A DNA stretch of 30,004 nt. Origin: Lenisia limosa (lineage: Eukaryota; Breviatea). Position numbers and translations under genes: made by a program. The notes under the pieces were generated by a model that was given only the letters and a program-made list of their open reading frames with translations, was not told the origin of the DNA and ran no database searches. Positions 11,201-20,722 of this stretch are shown here, piece after piece. The DNA lies in NCBI GenBank assembly GCA_001655205.1, contig LPNZ01006461.1, forward strand, positions 1 to 30,004, in the 5' to 3' direction. The first letter of the stretch is position 1. Every line of letters starts with the position of its first letter.

Positions 11201-12939
11201 TTATTGATTTTTTTTTGCAAGATCAGCACTTTATCGTGGAAATTTAATTTTATTAGCGCCACGCTCGCGCAATTTTTTTCAGTTTATGCTCGCATTTTTC
11301 TCATATGTCCTTNNNNNNNNNNNNNNNNNNNNNNNNNNNNNNNNNNNNNNNNNNNNNNNNNNNNNNNNNNNNNNNNNNNNNNNNNNNNNNNNNNNNNTGA
11401 ATTAACGACATAGTTTAGTACCTCGAGCATATATAATATAGTAGTATATACATATAAATGATATAGCTATTATGTATAATAGCTATATGAAGTACCACCA
11501 ACGCATCTATTTAGCTGATAAGATTCCAATACACCATGATTGGGCGTACCAATTCAGCAAACTGTGCGGCTGCCTCGACAGGCACTGACTTGCCCTTGCC
11601 AATTATGTCTTTCTGCAATGGTCAGAAAAAAAAAACTCCTTTCAACTAGAACCTATGAGTCATTGCACTGTGCTTAACATGTAATAATATTACTCACCAA
11701 CCGATCCCTTCCCATTTTCTCCGTTCCAATTTTCAACGACGTTCTCCTTGGTCGCATTCTTAAGAATGTCTAAAGAAGTTAATTACTATCGGGGACAAAA
11801 CCATACTTACGCAAAGACGTTTGCATTCATTTTCATGATAAAATTTTACCCCACGTCTTCATAGCATAAAAGTCCCCATACAGCTTATTTTGAGAGCTGT
11901 TTGGGGACCGAACACAACACCCTTGTTGACCAAACGCGTGACTAAGTTGCATGCTGACTGAATAATAAGATAACAGTACCGAAAAGGCTGGATGATGAGG
12001 TTCATCTTAATTCACAAATGACTTTAGTGGACAATTAGGCATTATGCTTCAAAGATGAACACACCTCTTCCTTCACCCCCATCCCCCACCATTGCGACAT
12101 CAAATGAACAGTAGTCAGCCAGAATGGACTGAATCATGAATCAAGTCACAACAGTAAACAAAACCAGTGATTAAGGAATTAATTGTCTCACATTAAGAGC
12201 CTTGAGGAAAGCAGGACAAGTGAGTTTCTGTAGGATTTTCGAGGACGATGTTGTTTCTAAATAGTAAACTGAGAAAATGAGACCCTTCAAAGGGGATTGA
12301 GTTGAAGGGGTCATTGCTCTTTCTACATGCATCCTGAAAATGAAGCTTACCAAAGGAAATGGTGAGAGCCAATAAGTCCAGGCTAAGGGTTGAGAGAGGA
12401 GGGGCTGCGAGGTGAATATCAAGTAACACTTTTGTTATCCATTCAAAAGTACAGCAGCAACATCTTTACTAACCTGGTGGGGTAGAAGCCCATTCAATGA
12501 GATGGTTGCCCAACCCTGAAGTTTCAATCTGTGCTACAAGGTTCTCTACTCCTGAGGAAGTTCCGGTTCCTGGAATAAGTGAGAAAACAAATCTTAAAGA
12601 GTAAAGGTTGGACACATAGAGCCTGTCATCTTTGATGTCAAAAGGGCGTTTTACTACACAGCCTTGACAGCGAACAACACTGGGTATGGTCGCAATATCA
12701 TCTCTCAGAGTCTATTTCAGTTGAATGCCCGAGTTGAATTCCCCAAATAAGAACAATTCCTTCATGTTGTCACAACCCTTCTAGACTAGCATAGACTTTG
12801 CCAAGAGAAGTTGTCCCTTTTCATAACATACGGGTGACTAACCGGGTGAAGCAGCAAGCGTGAGGCTTTGCCTGATCCTTGCCAAGGCAACTGGGAGTTG
12901 ATCGCGTGGTAGTTCAAGTAGCGTTGAAAAGTCTGCCAT
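8283..12939 (-). CDS. Large alpha-helical (ARM/HEAT-like) protein, about 544 aa, 23 exons
   Basis: Exons (minus): 12939-12843, 12569-12474, 12428-12351, 12256-12192, 12128-12090, 11957-11882, 11769-11698, 11608-11550, 10929-10878, 10689-10607, 10556-10468, 10352-10285, 10186-10110, 9882-9826, 9768-9696, 9628-9506, 9328-9232, 9073-9005, 8926-8836, 8785-8744, 8701-8661, 8589-8521 and 8304-8283. Every junction keeps phase; 1635 bases give 545 codons. It starts MADFSTLLELPRDQLPVALA. The body is a series of short amphipathic helices (NHLIEWASTPP, KILQKLTCPAFLKALN, ESSIALNLINLTFDG, FENIAESLLEF), as in ARM or HEAT solenoids. A basic linker GSKKKRSKKHRRE lies about residue 450 and could be a nuclear signal. 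There is no membrane segment. No family was recognised. The least certain parts are the 11608 and 10929 acceptors, the 9232 donor and the last exon. Confidence 0.65.
9801..9852 (-). repeat. Local duplication of an exon end and its donor
   Basis: CCAGGATAGTGTCATGGA, the 3' end of exon 9882-9826, is present again about 31 bases further into the following intron. The second copy lacks the GTGGGG donor at the same place, so only the first is likely to be spliced. Confidence 0.65.
11461..11488. repeat. Perfect 13-bp inverted repeat in a long intron
   Basis: ATATAGCTATTAT, a 2-base spacer and its exact reverse complement form a possible hairpin. It lies in intron 8 (11549-10930) of the helical-repeat gene. 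That intron also holds an 85-base gap and very AT-rich sequence. Confidence 0.7.
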
Positions 12940-13296
12940 TTTCGGTTTTCCTGTGCTGTCTTAGCGGTTAACCGTAGAGGAGAGTAACGACAGGGGACAC
13001 GAATGAGAAACAAAAGTAAATGCAGCTGAGCTAACTATGGTAACTGGAGAATACTGCCTGATTCAAAATTCTCTAATGTTTATCGTTATAGAAAGGCACT
13101 CAAATGGCACTTCTTGCATTTTAAATATTTACAGCGCCGCACTTTACTTTCCCCCATTTTTGCCACGGTGTGTCAGGGCGGTTGCCTGTTGAATGAAGAT
13201 CTAACTGAATCACAAATTAATAAATTAATTTATAAAGTTATATTTGTTAGAGGAATCTTTATAGCAGGTTTCCTTTTAGTGCAGTTTCCCTCTAAG
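12940..13296. other. Intergenic region between divergent gene starts
   Basis: It separates the helical-repeat gene (minus) from TEX261 (plus). An open reading runs upstream of the TEX261 start in the same frame (from 13114), but alignment with TEX261 places the start at 13297, so I read this stretch as promoter and 5' UTR. Confidence 0.45.
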
Positions 13297-14730
13297 ATGT
13301 TCTTCTCACTCCTCTTCTTTGTAGGAGTGATTGTTTTACTATTATTCGGTGGAATCTGCCTCACAAGTGGGATCTACTACATTACTGTCTTCGCTGAAGA
13401 GCATACTCACCTCACTAAGAAATTCTTGACATACTCGATTGCTGTGAGTTGGGATTGGGGATTCTGTTAATAAGGATATACACACCAAAATATTTTTTGA
13501 AAATAAGCAATCTGACATTTTCCTTGTTTCCTTCAATCCTCAATGATATACTATTACACGAATATTCTCCAATTATGAACCAAATTGAAAGGATTCTGTT
13601 AACCAGAGGAATAACATTTTCTTGATAATATGAGTCAAACAGTTGACTGTTTTTCAGCTTCGTCTGAAAAAAAAAGAACATTAACGAAATAGTCACATTC
13701 GCTAGTGGGAACACTTACCCATCAGGCTGTCGGCTGCCACTCATCCATCAGGCTGTCCTTTTTATTGCCACTCACCCATCAGGCTGTCCTTTTTATGCAC
13801 GTTGGGCTCTACCTGTCAGAGGACCTGCCTCTGTTCAACATCCTCATAGGCATCATAGCACACAGCCTTTATACATACCAATTGCTAGACTTCCCGCACA
13901 TCCAGCTTTTGTCTGTCAAGTTCATTTCATGCTGTGGTGGGTGGCATCCAATTGAAAATCAACATGATGGGCCCATATCAACTACTTTTCTACCTTGAGC
14001 ATAGTATTACTCATAATGTTTTATATGAATTACTATTGGAGATTGGGTAGGCTTTTGTCGAAACGATCACCGATCTGATCCTTTAGTGGCGTTGGTAGTC
14101 GATCATTTGACATGGTTCTTCTATTTTGAGGCACACTGGTACAACTACTGGGATATTGTGTGTAAGAGGGAAGTATTTGTGTTAGAGATATTGCGAGTTG
14201 GTGGGGATGTGACTTGACTATCATTTTTCTTACTTCCAGTTTTCTTCGTGGTGTTGGTTTGGATGGTGCCGTTCGTATTTCTTCTGTGCGTGACAGCAGA
14301 TGAAGATCTGCTCCCAACCTATATTGTGAAAGAGGCTCATAATGCTGAGAAAGGTTTGATCTGTGGTGCAACAGTGTGATTGTGGGATGGTGGTCATCTA
14401 AAACTAATGTGAAGGAATGTGGTTCTGGTATAGTGCGATTGAATTGGGCTTTGCTTTTTTCGTTGTTAGTACATTTTTTCCAATAATCCTTCTAGAAATT
14501 TCCTTCGTTTTACCCCCCCCCCCCAGAGACAGGAACAAAGTTTGTCAAGAACCACGCCGTGGGAGTTGTGAAGCTTATCTCAAGAATCATCTCTAAAAAG
14601 AAGGTTGAGGGTGTGTATCTATGATAGTATCTTGGAAGACTAGAAGTTTTTCCTGCATGTTGCTCTGATATCTTCCCTTTACTGGCTTTAGGAGGACATT
14701 CTCCCCGCAACTATCCACAAGGGGTTATGA
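13297..14730 (+). CDS. TEX261: TEX261/Svp26 family ER-Golgi membrane protein
   Basis: Six exons: 13297-13443, 13783-13936, 14087-14161, 14240-14353, 14527-14603 and 14692-14730. All phases agree, giving 201 aa (human TEX261 is 196). Family order is kept. An N-terminal membrane helix is followed by GIYYITVFAEEHT, which corresponds to GLYYLAELIEEYT. HVGLYLSEDLPLFN and a helix follow, then ALVVDHLTWFFYFEAHWYNYW, at the conserved VNHYLAFQFF site. The strongly hydrophobic VLVWMVPFVFLL and DEDLLPTYI come next, and a basic C-terminal tail ends ILPATIHKGL. Yeast Svp26 sorts selected type II membrane enzymes, such as mannosyltransferases, into COPII vesicles between ER and Golgi. Intron 1 contains a repeat that copies its own acceptor. 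Intron 4 ends in the shared C-run element. Confidence 0.93.
13712..13797 (+). repeat. Tandem repeat copying the TEX261 exon 2 acceptor
   Basis: Three units of 26-31 bases, each containing CCCATCAG or CATCCATCAG followed by GCTGTC. The last copy is the functional acceptor and the first bases of exon 2 (A-V-L). The two upstream copies are near-identical acceptor-plus-exon fragments inside intron 1. Confidence 0.85.
14474..14526 (+). repeat. Intron 3'-end repeat, copy in TEX261 intron 4
   Basis: TTAGTAC, then CCAATAATCCTTCT, then GAAATTTCCTTCGTTTTAC, a run of C and CAG, directly before exon 5. It matches the minus-strand copies in PSMA1 and in the 457-aa membrane protein gene, but lies on the opposite strand, in the sense of its own host gene. 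Confidence 0.8.
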
Positions 14731-14799
14731 CAATCTGCCAACCTTTTATTCACTAAAGGAAGACTAAGAAGACCATGTTCGACCTTATTTATTGATTTC

Positions 14800-14852
14800 G
14801 ACCACTTCCAGGTACCACTTCCAGGTACCACTTTCAGGTACCACTTCCAGGT
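14800..14852. repeat. 13-base tandem repeat
   Basis: Four copies of ACCACTTCCAGGT, one with a T for C change. They lie between the stop codons of TEX261 and the convergent membrane protein gene. Confidence 0.85.
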
Positions 14853-14918
14853 TGCACGCATCAGAATAATACTAAAATACAAGTAATACATTTCAACAAC
14901 CAATAGTAACATCACTCA

Positions 14919-17903
14919 TTAGTCCTGTTTCACCTTCCTCGGTTGGAGATAGTCAGCAAGGGTGAAAGCAGCAAATGAGGCTCCCAATACAGTCAAAAGC
15001 GCAGAAATAACAATCTGAAGGGGGGGGGGGTAAAACTAAGGAAATTTCTATTAAGAATATTGGCGTATCACGAACCGAAGTAATACTTTATGATAGTGAT
15101 AAATTTGATCATCACTTATATCTAGTGTTGCAACCATTCTTGGAGAAAGTAATAAAAAGTCATATGATACCATCATACCACAGCGTTTGTGTAGTCCTTG
15201 AACAAATAGATTGCAGAGAGAACAAAGAACACACCCGAGAGAACCTCCAGTATACCAGCAACAACAGGGGCTGTCAAGTTAAATCTCTCTCTGTGTGTGT
15301 GTGGAGGGGGGGGGGGGGGNNNNNNNNNNNNNNNNNNNNNNNNNNNNNNNNNNNNNNNNNNNNNNNNNNNNNNNNNNNNNNNNNNNNNNNNNNNNNNNNG
15401 ACCTAATTATCACTCGAGACAGTATTTAAAAGCAGTTCAAGTCACCTGGAGGTGGCATTACAGCCCAGGCTGGCACTCGGAGAAGTGGGAACGACCTAAA
15501 GAGTCAATGGATGATGCGAGGTTTTTGCCGATGTAATATTATATGATATCCTATGATAAATAAATCCTCTCATAATCCCTTTGAATGATTTGAGAAATAA
15601 ATCCTCTCATAATCCCTTTGAATGAATTTTATGAGTAACAAAAACACAATCAGTATCTCTATCACTTGCTTGTATTATTCAGAACGTAATCATGTAGCAA
15701 TCAAGCCAATTCCCACCTCAACATTCCTGAAAGAACCGACAGAACCCAAGGCATCGCTGATGTCATTGCGGGTCTCAGTATCGCCACGTTCATAAAGTCG
15801 CCCATTGCAATACCCTGGTTCATTAGCTATCAGAGATTATGTCTTGGCATTCGTGGCAAACGGCATACCGTAAGGAGAAATATCGAAATGAGAAACAATA
15901 TAAAGTTCTATAGCCGCTGTATTGTTTTACTAGCACCCCCTCACATAAATAATGAGAAGCATGGCAGCAAGAGCGGTTGCGGGGAGAAGAGTGGATTGGA
16001 GGGATTTAAAGAAGGCCAGTGGGTGGAGAGAAATGCCTCTTGACGACACCCACCATGGGATTGCCTGTGTTGTAATGGTAGAACCCTTTAAGGGGATAAT
16101 AAAGATCAATTCCTCGCATTCTCTCAAGTAATCAGCAAAACCACCCTTAATTGAATATATTCAGTCTCACCAGTTTTGAACACATTGCAAAGAGAGCTAT
16201 GAAGATTGTGGACTGTGAAAGATGTCCGACAGAGAAGCAGTGAATAACAAGGCCTGGGGGGATCAACTACCATCATGATGACAAAGAGCATAAACAAAGC
16301 CTCACCCAAAGCAGCGATGAGAGGACCCGCGAAGCCTCTGACCGGGCTTGATGTCCACGTGCCGGGGTGAGCCACAACCGGAAGGGAGGAGCCGAAGGCC
16401 AAAAAGGCCTGAGGGTTGAATATGCTGTCAAAAATTGAATCAAGCAATATCATAAGCAGGGTTAAGACGACACAAAAAAAATTGTTGTTCAAATCTATTA
16501 TTTGCATAAAAGCCCTCAAACCATGACCACGACCAAAGACGAGTGAAGAATTAGGTGGGCCAAGCCAAATGCCTCGATAGCAAGGAAAATGGCGAGGACA
16601 AGCATCCCAGGCTGGATGTATCATGATGGGATAATGCTTGACTATTGATGATAATATGTACTACCATTTTTTTGAAAAGGGAATTGAGTTATGATATTTC
16701 AAAGGGATGACCCATACCAAATCAAAGAATGAAATCTCTTCCTTCTTGCTTCCTTCCATTTCCATGTCCATTTTCTTCTTCTCTTTTTTATCATTATTTT
16801 CACGTCCTTCGTTCTCATCTTTTTTCTTCTCATCTTCCTCCTCCTTTTCATGCTCATTAAGGCTCATTTCGATATGCGGCACCAAACTAAAGCGTTAATA
16901 AAACACCTCAGTCATATCTTTATTTGTTGAAAAAAGGCGTTCATATAACACCTCAGTCATATCTTTATTTGTTGAAAAAAGCAGACCTTCAGAAAGTTTC
17001 CATATATATATACATGATAGATTTCTTTAAAACCAAAACATCAAGTAGACGAAGAAGTATCAATAGATGAGTCTACGGTAATATTTAAGTGTTTGAAGTG
17101 ATATTATTATAGTGTGAAACAAGCCCCCATGCAAAAGCCTACTCAGCAGTCGCGATGATGACGGCAAGGAAAGGTAATGTTGCTGCAAGGAGATGTACAC
17201 TGGCGGGGGGTAAAATTGAAAAATTTATGAAACAAATAAGCCAAATCAACTCTGTTGGCTGNNNNNNNNNNNNNNNNNNNNNNNNTCGCATGTGCTACGA
17301 TGATAATCACGAGTACCCCCCTACGCGGCCACTATTGAGGGCACGGCTACGGAGGTGAACTGGTCATAGTTCAGCACACAGCGCAGGAGAATTACAGAAA
17401 ACAGTGTCCCGAGACCAAAAAACGCCTCCATCAGAAAAGGTAGTCTGGAGAGGGAATGAAACTGTCTTCATTTCTAATTCCAAAAACACCACTTCCGATA
17501 ACTCATTTTCAATAAACTGAAAGAAGCATCATGATACCTAAAAACTCCACAAACCTCCTCTCATTAGTGTGAGTCTCATTGTCTTGGAAACTAAATTCCT
17601 GGCTGCCGAAGTTAACCCCTACATCGCCATGACCGACATCCTCAAATGTCACCGAATGCTTTCCAATGTTATTGACGGAACGTGCAGAACCAGAAGAGCG
17701 TTGCCTCGTCTCTGAATCCATTGTTTTCAGCTTTTCTATGTCATTCAGGATGCCTTCAAGGGCCGATTTGCTCTTTTCTAGTTCATCCTAGAAAAGTAAA
17801 TATTATCATCAAGGTTTAAGCATGAACTAACATCTTGCTTCTTTTGATACTCAGACAATTCCTGATCAAAGGCATCAATTTGCGCCTTGATTGTGTCATC
17901 CAT
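14919..17903 (-). CDS. Polytopic membrane protein with N-terminal coiled coil, about 457 aa
   Basis: Thirteen exons: 17903-17832, 17787-17555, 17444-17325, 17199-17143, 16886-16718, 16611-16541, 16424-16271, 16212-16171, 16064-15945, 15814-15717, 15495-15446, 15270-15179 and 15014-14919. Phase is conserved throughout; 1374 bases give 458 codons. The N-terminal 100 residues are cytosolic in character, beginning MDDTIKAQIDAFDQELSEY, with a heptad-like region. Two hydrophobic segments follow (GLGTLFSVILLRCVL, LLAATLPFLAVIIATA). A very charged loop of about 45 residues (EKEEEDEKKKDENEGREN) comes next, then about six more segments, among them MLVLAIFLAIEAFGLAHLIL, FVIMMSTIFIALF and IVISALLTVLGASFAAFTLA. 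The tail is YLQPRKVKQD. No family was recognised. The weakest junction is the 16541 donor (GTCTTT). Introns 3, 11 and 12 carry C runs, gaps or the shared 3'-end repeat. Confidence 0.68.
15015..15078 (-). repeat. Intron 3'-end repeat, copy in the last intron of the 457-aa membrane protein gene
   Basis: In gene sense: TTCGTGAT, then ACGCCAATATTCTTAAT, then GAAATTTCCTTAGTTTTAC, a C run and TTCAG, directly before the last exon. It matches the PSMA1 intron 4 copy over nearly its whole length. Confidence 0.82.
15555..15627. repeat. Two-copy 37-base tandem duplication
   Basis: AAATAAATCCTCTCATAATC and the bases that follow are repeated once in an intron (15716-15496) of the 457-aa membrane protein gene. 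Confidence 0.8.
16892..16981. repeat. Two-copy 45-base tandem duplication
   Basis: Two units with ACACCTCAGTCATATCTTTA in common lie in the intron just upstream of exon 16886-16718 of the 457-aa membrane protein gene (minus strand). Confidence 0.85.
17200..17240 (-). repeat. Degenerate intron 3'-end repeat in intron 3 of the 457-aa membrane protein gene
   Basis: In gene sense it reads TTATTTGTTTCAT, then AAATTTTTCAATTTTACC, a C run and GCCAG, directly before exon 4. TTATTTGTTTCGTG also precedes the copy in PSMA1 intron 4. An assembly gap lies about 20 bases upstream. Confidence 0.55.
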
Positions 17904-18180
17904 CGCACGCCTATTTACTTTCAAACTAACCTATCTATCCACTAACAACACTCTAACGGCACAAAAACAAAAAACAAAAATACCACACACAAACCTCCCA
18001 AAATCGATCTACTGGTCTACTTTACCCCCTTGTATTTTGGTCGCTCCCACCTTGGCTCCCACTCTCCCACTACAGGCAAAAAAGTCTCCCTATAGTGCCA
18101 GTTTTTCCCTTCTCTCATTCCTGTGCCATCCTTCCAAGGTGGCCTTCCCTCCCCGATCCCTCCCCAATCCCAAGTAGCAG
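17904..18180. other. Intergenic region between divergent gene starts
   Basis: It is rich in CCT, ACC and AAC on the plus strand. It should hold the promoters of the membrane protein gene (minus) and the 18181 gene (plus). No specific site is claimed. Confidence 0.4.
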
Positions 18181-19980
18181 ATGACAATGCCACAGCCAAA
18201 CTTTGACGAGGAAGGCATTGCAGTGTCCTCCTCTGACGGCAAACATGGTGGTGTCGGTTTAGGAGCGCATTTACCAAAGCAGTTCGTTGCTTCACACGAT
18301 GATGAGGCTGATTTTGAATTTGTTGATATCGACAGTTCAGTTACAGATGCGGTTGATCTTCTGCGAAGCCTGATCACTGAAGGGAGAGAGTCAACGGCGT
18401 TAAAAGTGTACCTTGCGTAGGTGGCGAATATGGAGAATATGTCATTTGATCTCTTTGACACACGTTCGTTGAGTATTCTTATGGATGGCGGGGTGTGACC
18501 TAATTAGGATGGAAGAGGCAGGCGAGGATGTGTACTCAAAGACGTTAATGGCTGATGGCGGCAGTTTGTGCTGCCTGATTTCCCTCATCAAAGAGCGGCT
18601 TTCTATTCAAGGTTTGCTGGCAAGGAGAAGCATTGGGTGGACAAACTACTGATAGACCGAGGGTTTAGTATCATCATTTATATGCTGAGTTGTAAGATAA
18701 AGGACTACCGGATGGAATAGACTACAATAGGCAATCTCTCTCAACGAAATATGATATGGATAGGTTTTGTTTTTTCTCTACCATGTAAGGGAAGAAACAT
18801 ATAGTAGGTGAGTTTAAAGGGAAGAAACATAAAGTAGGTGAGTTTAAAGGGAAGAAACATCAAATAGGTGAGTTAAAGGGAAGAAACATCAAGTAGGTGA
18901 GTTTAGAGGGGAGGACTATTATTCCAGGTAAACTGGTTGCACCCATTTCCAAAGGTAATTATCATATACTATACATATAATATATATACTAAAGCAAAGG
19001 ATAGTATATCATATACTGTGTCTGATGATAGTATATTATCATGTAGTTTTAAAACATCATGACCACAGTAATAAATTACTGACCCTCTCTCAGAGTTAGA
19101 CCTTTGCACAATACCTCTCAACCAGCTTTGCGCCAAGTCCCTCTCACCAGCCACCCCCCTCAGCCATGTCACACTGCCAGAGTCCTTCAGGTACGTTATG
19201 GACATTATTATTGTGGGTATTGAGTTGCTGGGCGGAGGGATTTGGCCGAATTCTTCAATAATTTTCCATTTTAGCCAATTGGGATAACAGCCTGTTTTTG
19301 TTTCCCATTTCTACATATTTGTTTCGAAGAACTCCCAAAGCTAGAGTCCAATTAATGGTGCTTTTGTCAAACAGTAAGAGTAAACGACAATTGGTTATGA
19401 AATAATAAAGAACAAGGATAGCAATAGCAATATTCCCATTGATTTGAGGAAGCAATGGGCAATGGAGTTTGCTAGACTCAAAAATAACGGGTCCATTACA
19501 CGCCAAGGGTGCTCTTATGACTTCAAAGGAATTGGCATTTTTCATTGTACTGAGGAGTATCCGTCTTTGTTGGGATGCGCCAAGATTCTGTCTATAAGTC
19601 GAATTTTTCTTCTCAAAAAAGCCCAGTCTTACTGACTAGGCCAAACAACCTAACAACTCTCAATTCCCAGAGGGGAACCATAACATTCCGTACTTCTGTC
19701 TTGGACAAGCGGTCAGAACGTCAGAGAACGACCCAATTGAGACCGCCAGCCGGGCTGGGGCGGCGCTTGGCATCTGGAAAGTGGGGAAGATCTGAAAGAA
19801 CAGATCACTGTGGTGGCCACCACCAAGGCAGCTAGCTTGCCAAAGAGGAAGTTTAGATACAGGGATGATAAGCTCAGGCAGAGGGTTGATGAAGGGTGGG
19901 CATGGCTTGGCAAAGAGTATTCTAAAATATCAAGGAACAGTTATCGCAAAAAGCAAGACAATTTATCCACCAAACTTTGA
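18181..19980 (+). CDS. Unrecognised soluble protein, frameshifted in its last exon
   Basis: Five exons: 18181-18416, 18508-18611, 19094-19190, 19449-19597 and 19671-19980; junction phases agree. The N-terminus MTMPQPNFDEEGIAVSSSDG is acidic and probably disordered. Helical stretches follow (DAVDLLRSLITEGRESTALK, SLCCLISLIKERLSIQ), then a Cys-containing segment GCSYDFKGIGIFHCTEEYPS. In exon 5 the frame that arrives (NIPYFCLGQAVRTSEN, then AALGIWKVG) meets a stop just after the GGGG run at 19783-19786. The next frame then continues well to a basic C-terminus (TKAASLPKRKFRYRDDK) and TGA at 19980. One missing G in that run would explain this. It could be an assembly or polymorphic indel, or a real mutation. 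No family is recognised. Confidence 0.55.
18785..18906 (+). repeat. 30-base minisatellite with repeated donor motif
   Basis: Four copies of a 30-base unit (AGGGAAGAAACAT, AAGTAGGTGAGTTTA) lie in intron 2 (18612-19093) of the 18181 gene. Each unit holds AG-GTGAGT, a perfect match to a 5' splice site in gene sense. Confidence 0.85.
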
Positions 19981-20083
19981 ACCTAGTACCCTTCCTCGGT
20001 ACCTGGGGCACCCTTGAGCTGATGGTCAGCCTGTTGACACTATCAGAGTACTAGTATAATTATATTTAGTCCTCTGTTTCGTT

Positions 20084-20404
20084 ATGGTCAATGGAGGGGG
20101 AAAATATCTTCTTTCATACCTCTGTTGCTTTGGCGAAACCGGTTTCGAAGCCGTTGAAATAGATGAGTCGGGAATAGATGAGTCAAATATGACAAATATG
20201 TGGCGATTCTCGAGTCAGTTTTTAGATTCAGTTACGCACATGCACGGGGTCAAGAAACCAACAGTGGCAGTTATCCGGGTTGCCGGGATACTCGATACTC
20301 AGGGAGTGACTCCTCAAGGTGGTGATATGTCAAGAGAAGTAAATTTGAAAACTATCCCAATATCTATACCCGCTGTGTTACGCTACAATGGCGTAAGCGC
20401 TTGA
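20084..20404 (+). CDS. Possible short gene or isolated exon
   Basis: An open reading of 106 codons starts MVNGGGKYLLSYLCCFG and contains KKPTVAVIRVAGILDTQG. The second part faintly recalls the first strand of S49 (SppA/SohB-like) peptidases, but the serine and lysine motifs that define that family (NSPGG and onward) are absent in the window. GTAAGC at 20393 would be a good donor in phase 0, yet no matching downstream exon was found before the next gene starts at 20723. It could be a lone exon, a gene relic or chance. Confidence 0.3.
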   Translation: MVNGGGKYLLSYLCCFGETGFEAVEIDESGIDESNMTNMWRFSSQFLDSVTHMHGVKKPTVAVIRVAGILDTQGVTPQGGDMSREVNLKTIPISIPAVLRYNGVSA

Positions 20405-20722
20405 TGCATTGCAGAATGTTGGTCCTATAACATGAATTTTGTGGACCTAAAGCAAAAAGACATCTGAAACAAACTGCAAAATACAAGCAACATTGAACAA
20501 CCCAAATTAACAAAGAAATCAGAAAGGAAAAACTCAGGAAAATAACTTTGCATTAATTGGACTCTTGCTTTGACACTGAAATGATTAATGATGTTACTTT
20601 TTGAGTTCCTTATTCCACACCCCCCCTTTTTTTGTTCGCGACTTTTGTACCAAGTGGATGTTTGTTTCTACCTTTTCCTTCTTTCATCTCTGTTTTATAA
20701 ACACGGTTTTTGAGCTGCCATC

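Noticed and set aside
13114-13296. N-terminal extension of TEX261
   Set aside because: The frame is open upstream, but the family starts at the Met at 13297 with matching spacing to GIYYI, and the extension is AT-rich without similarity.
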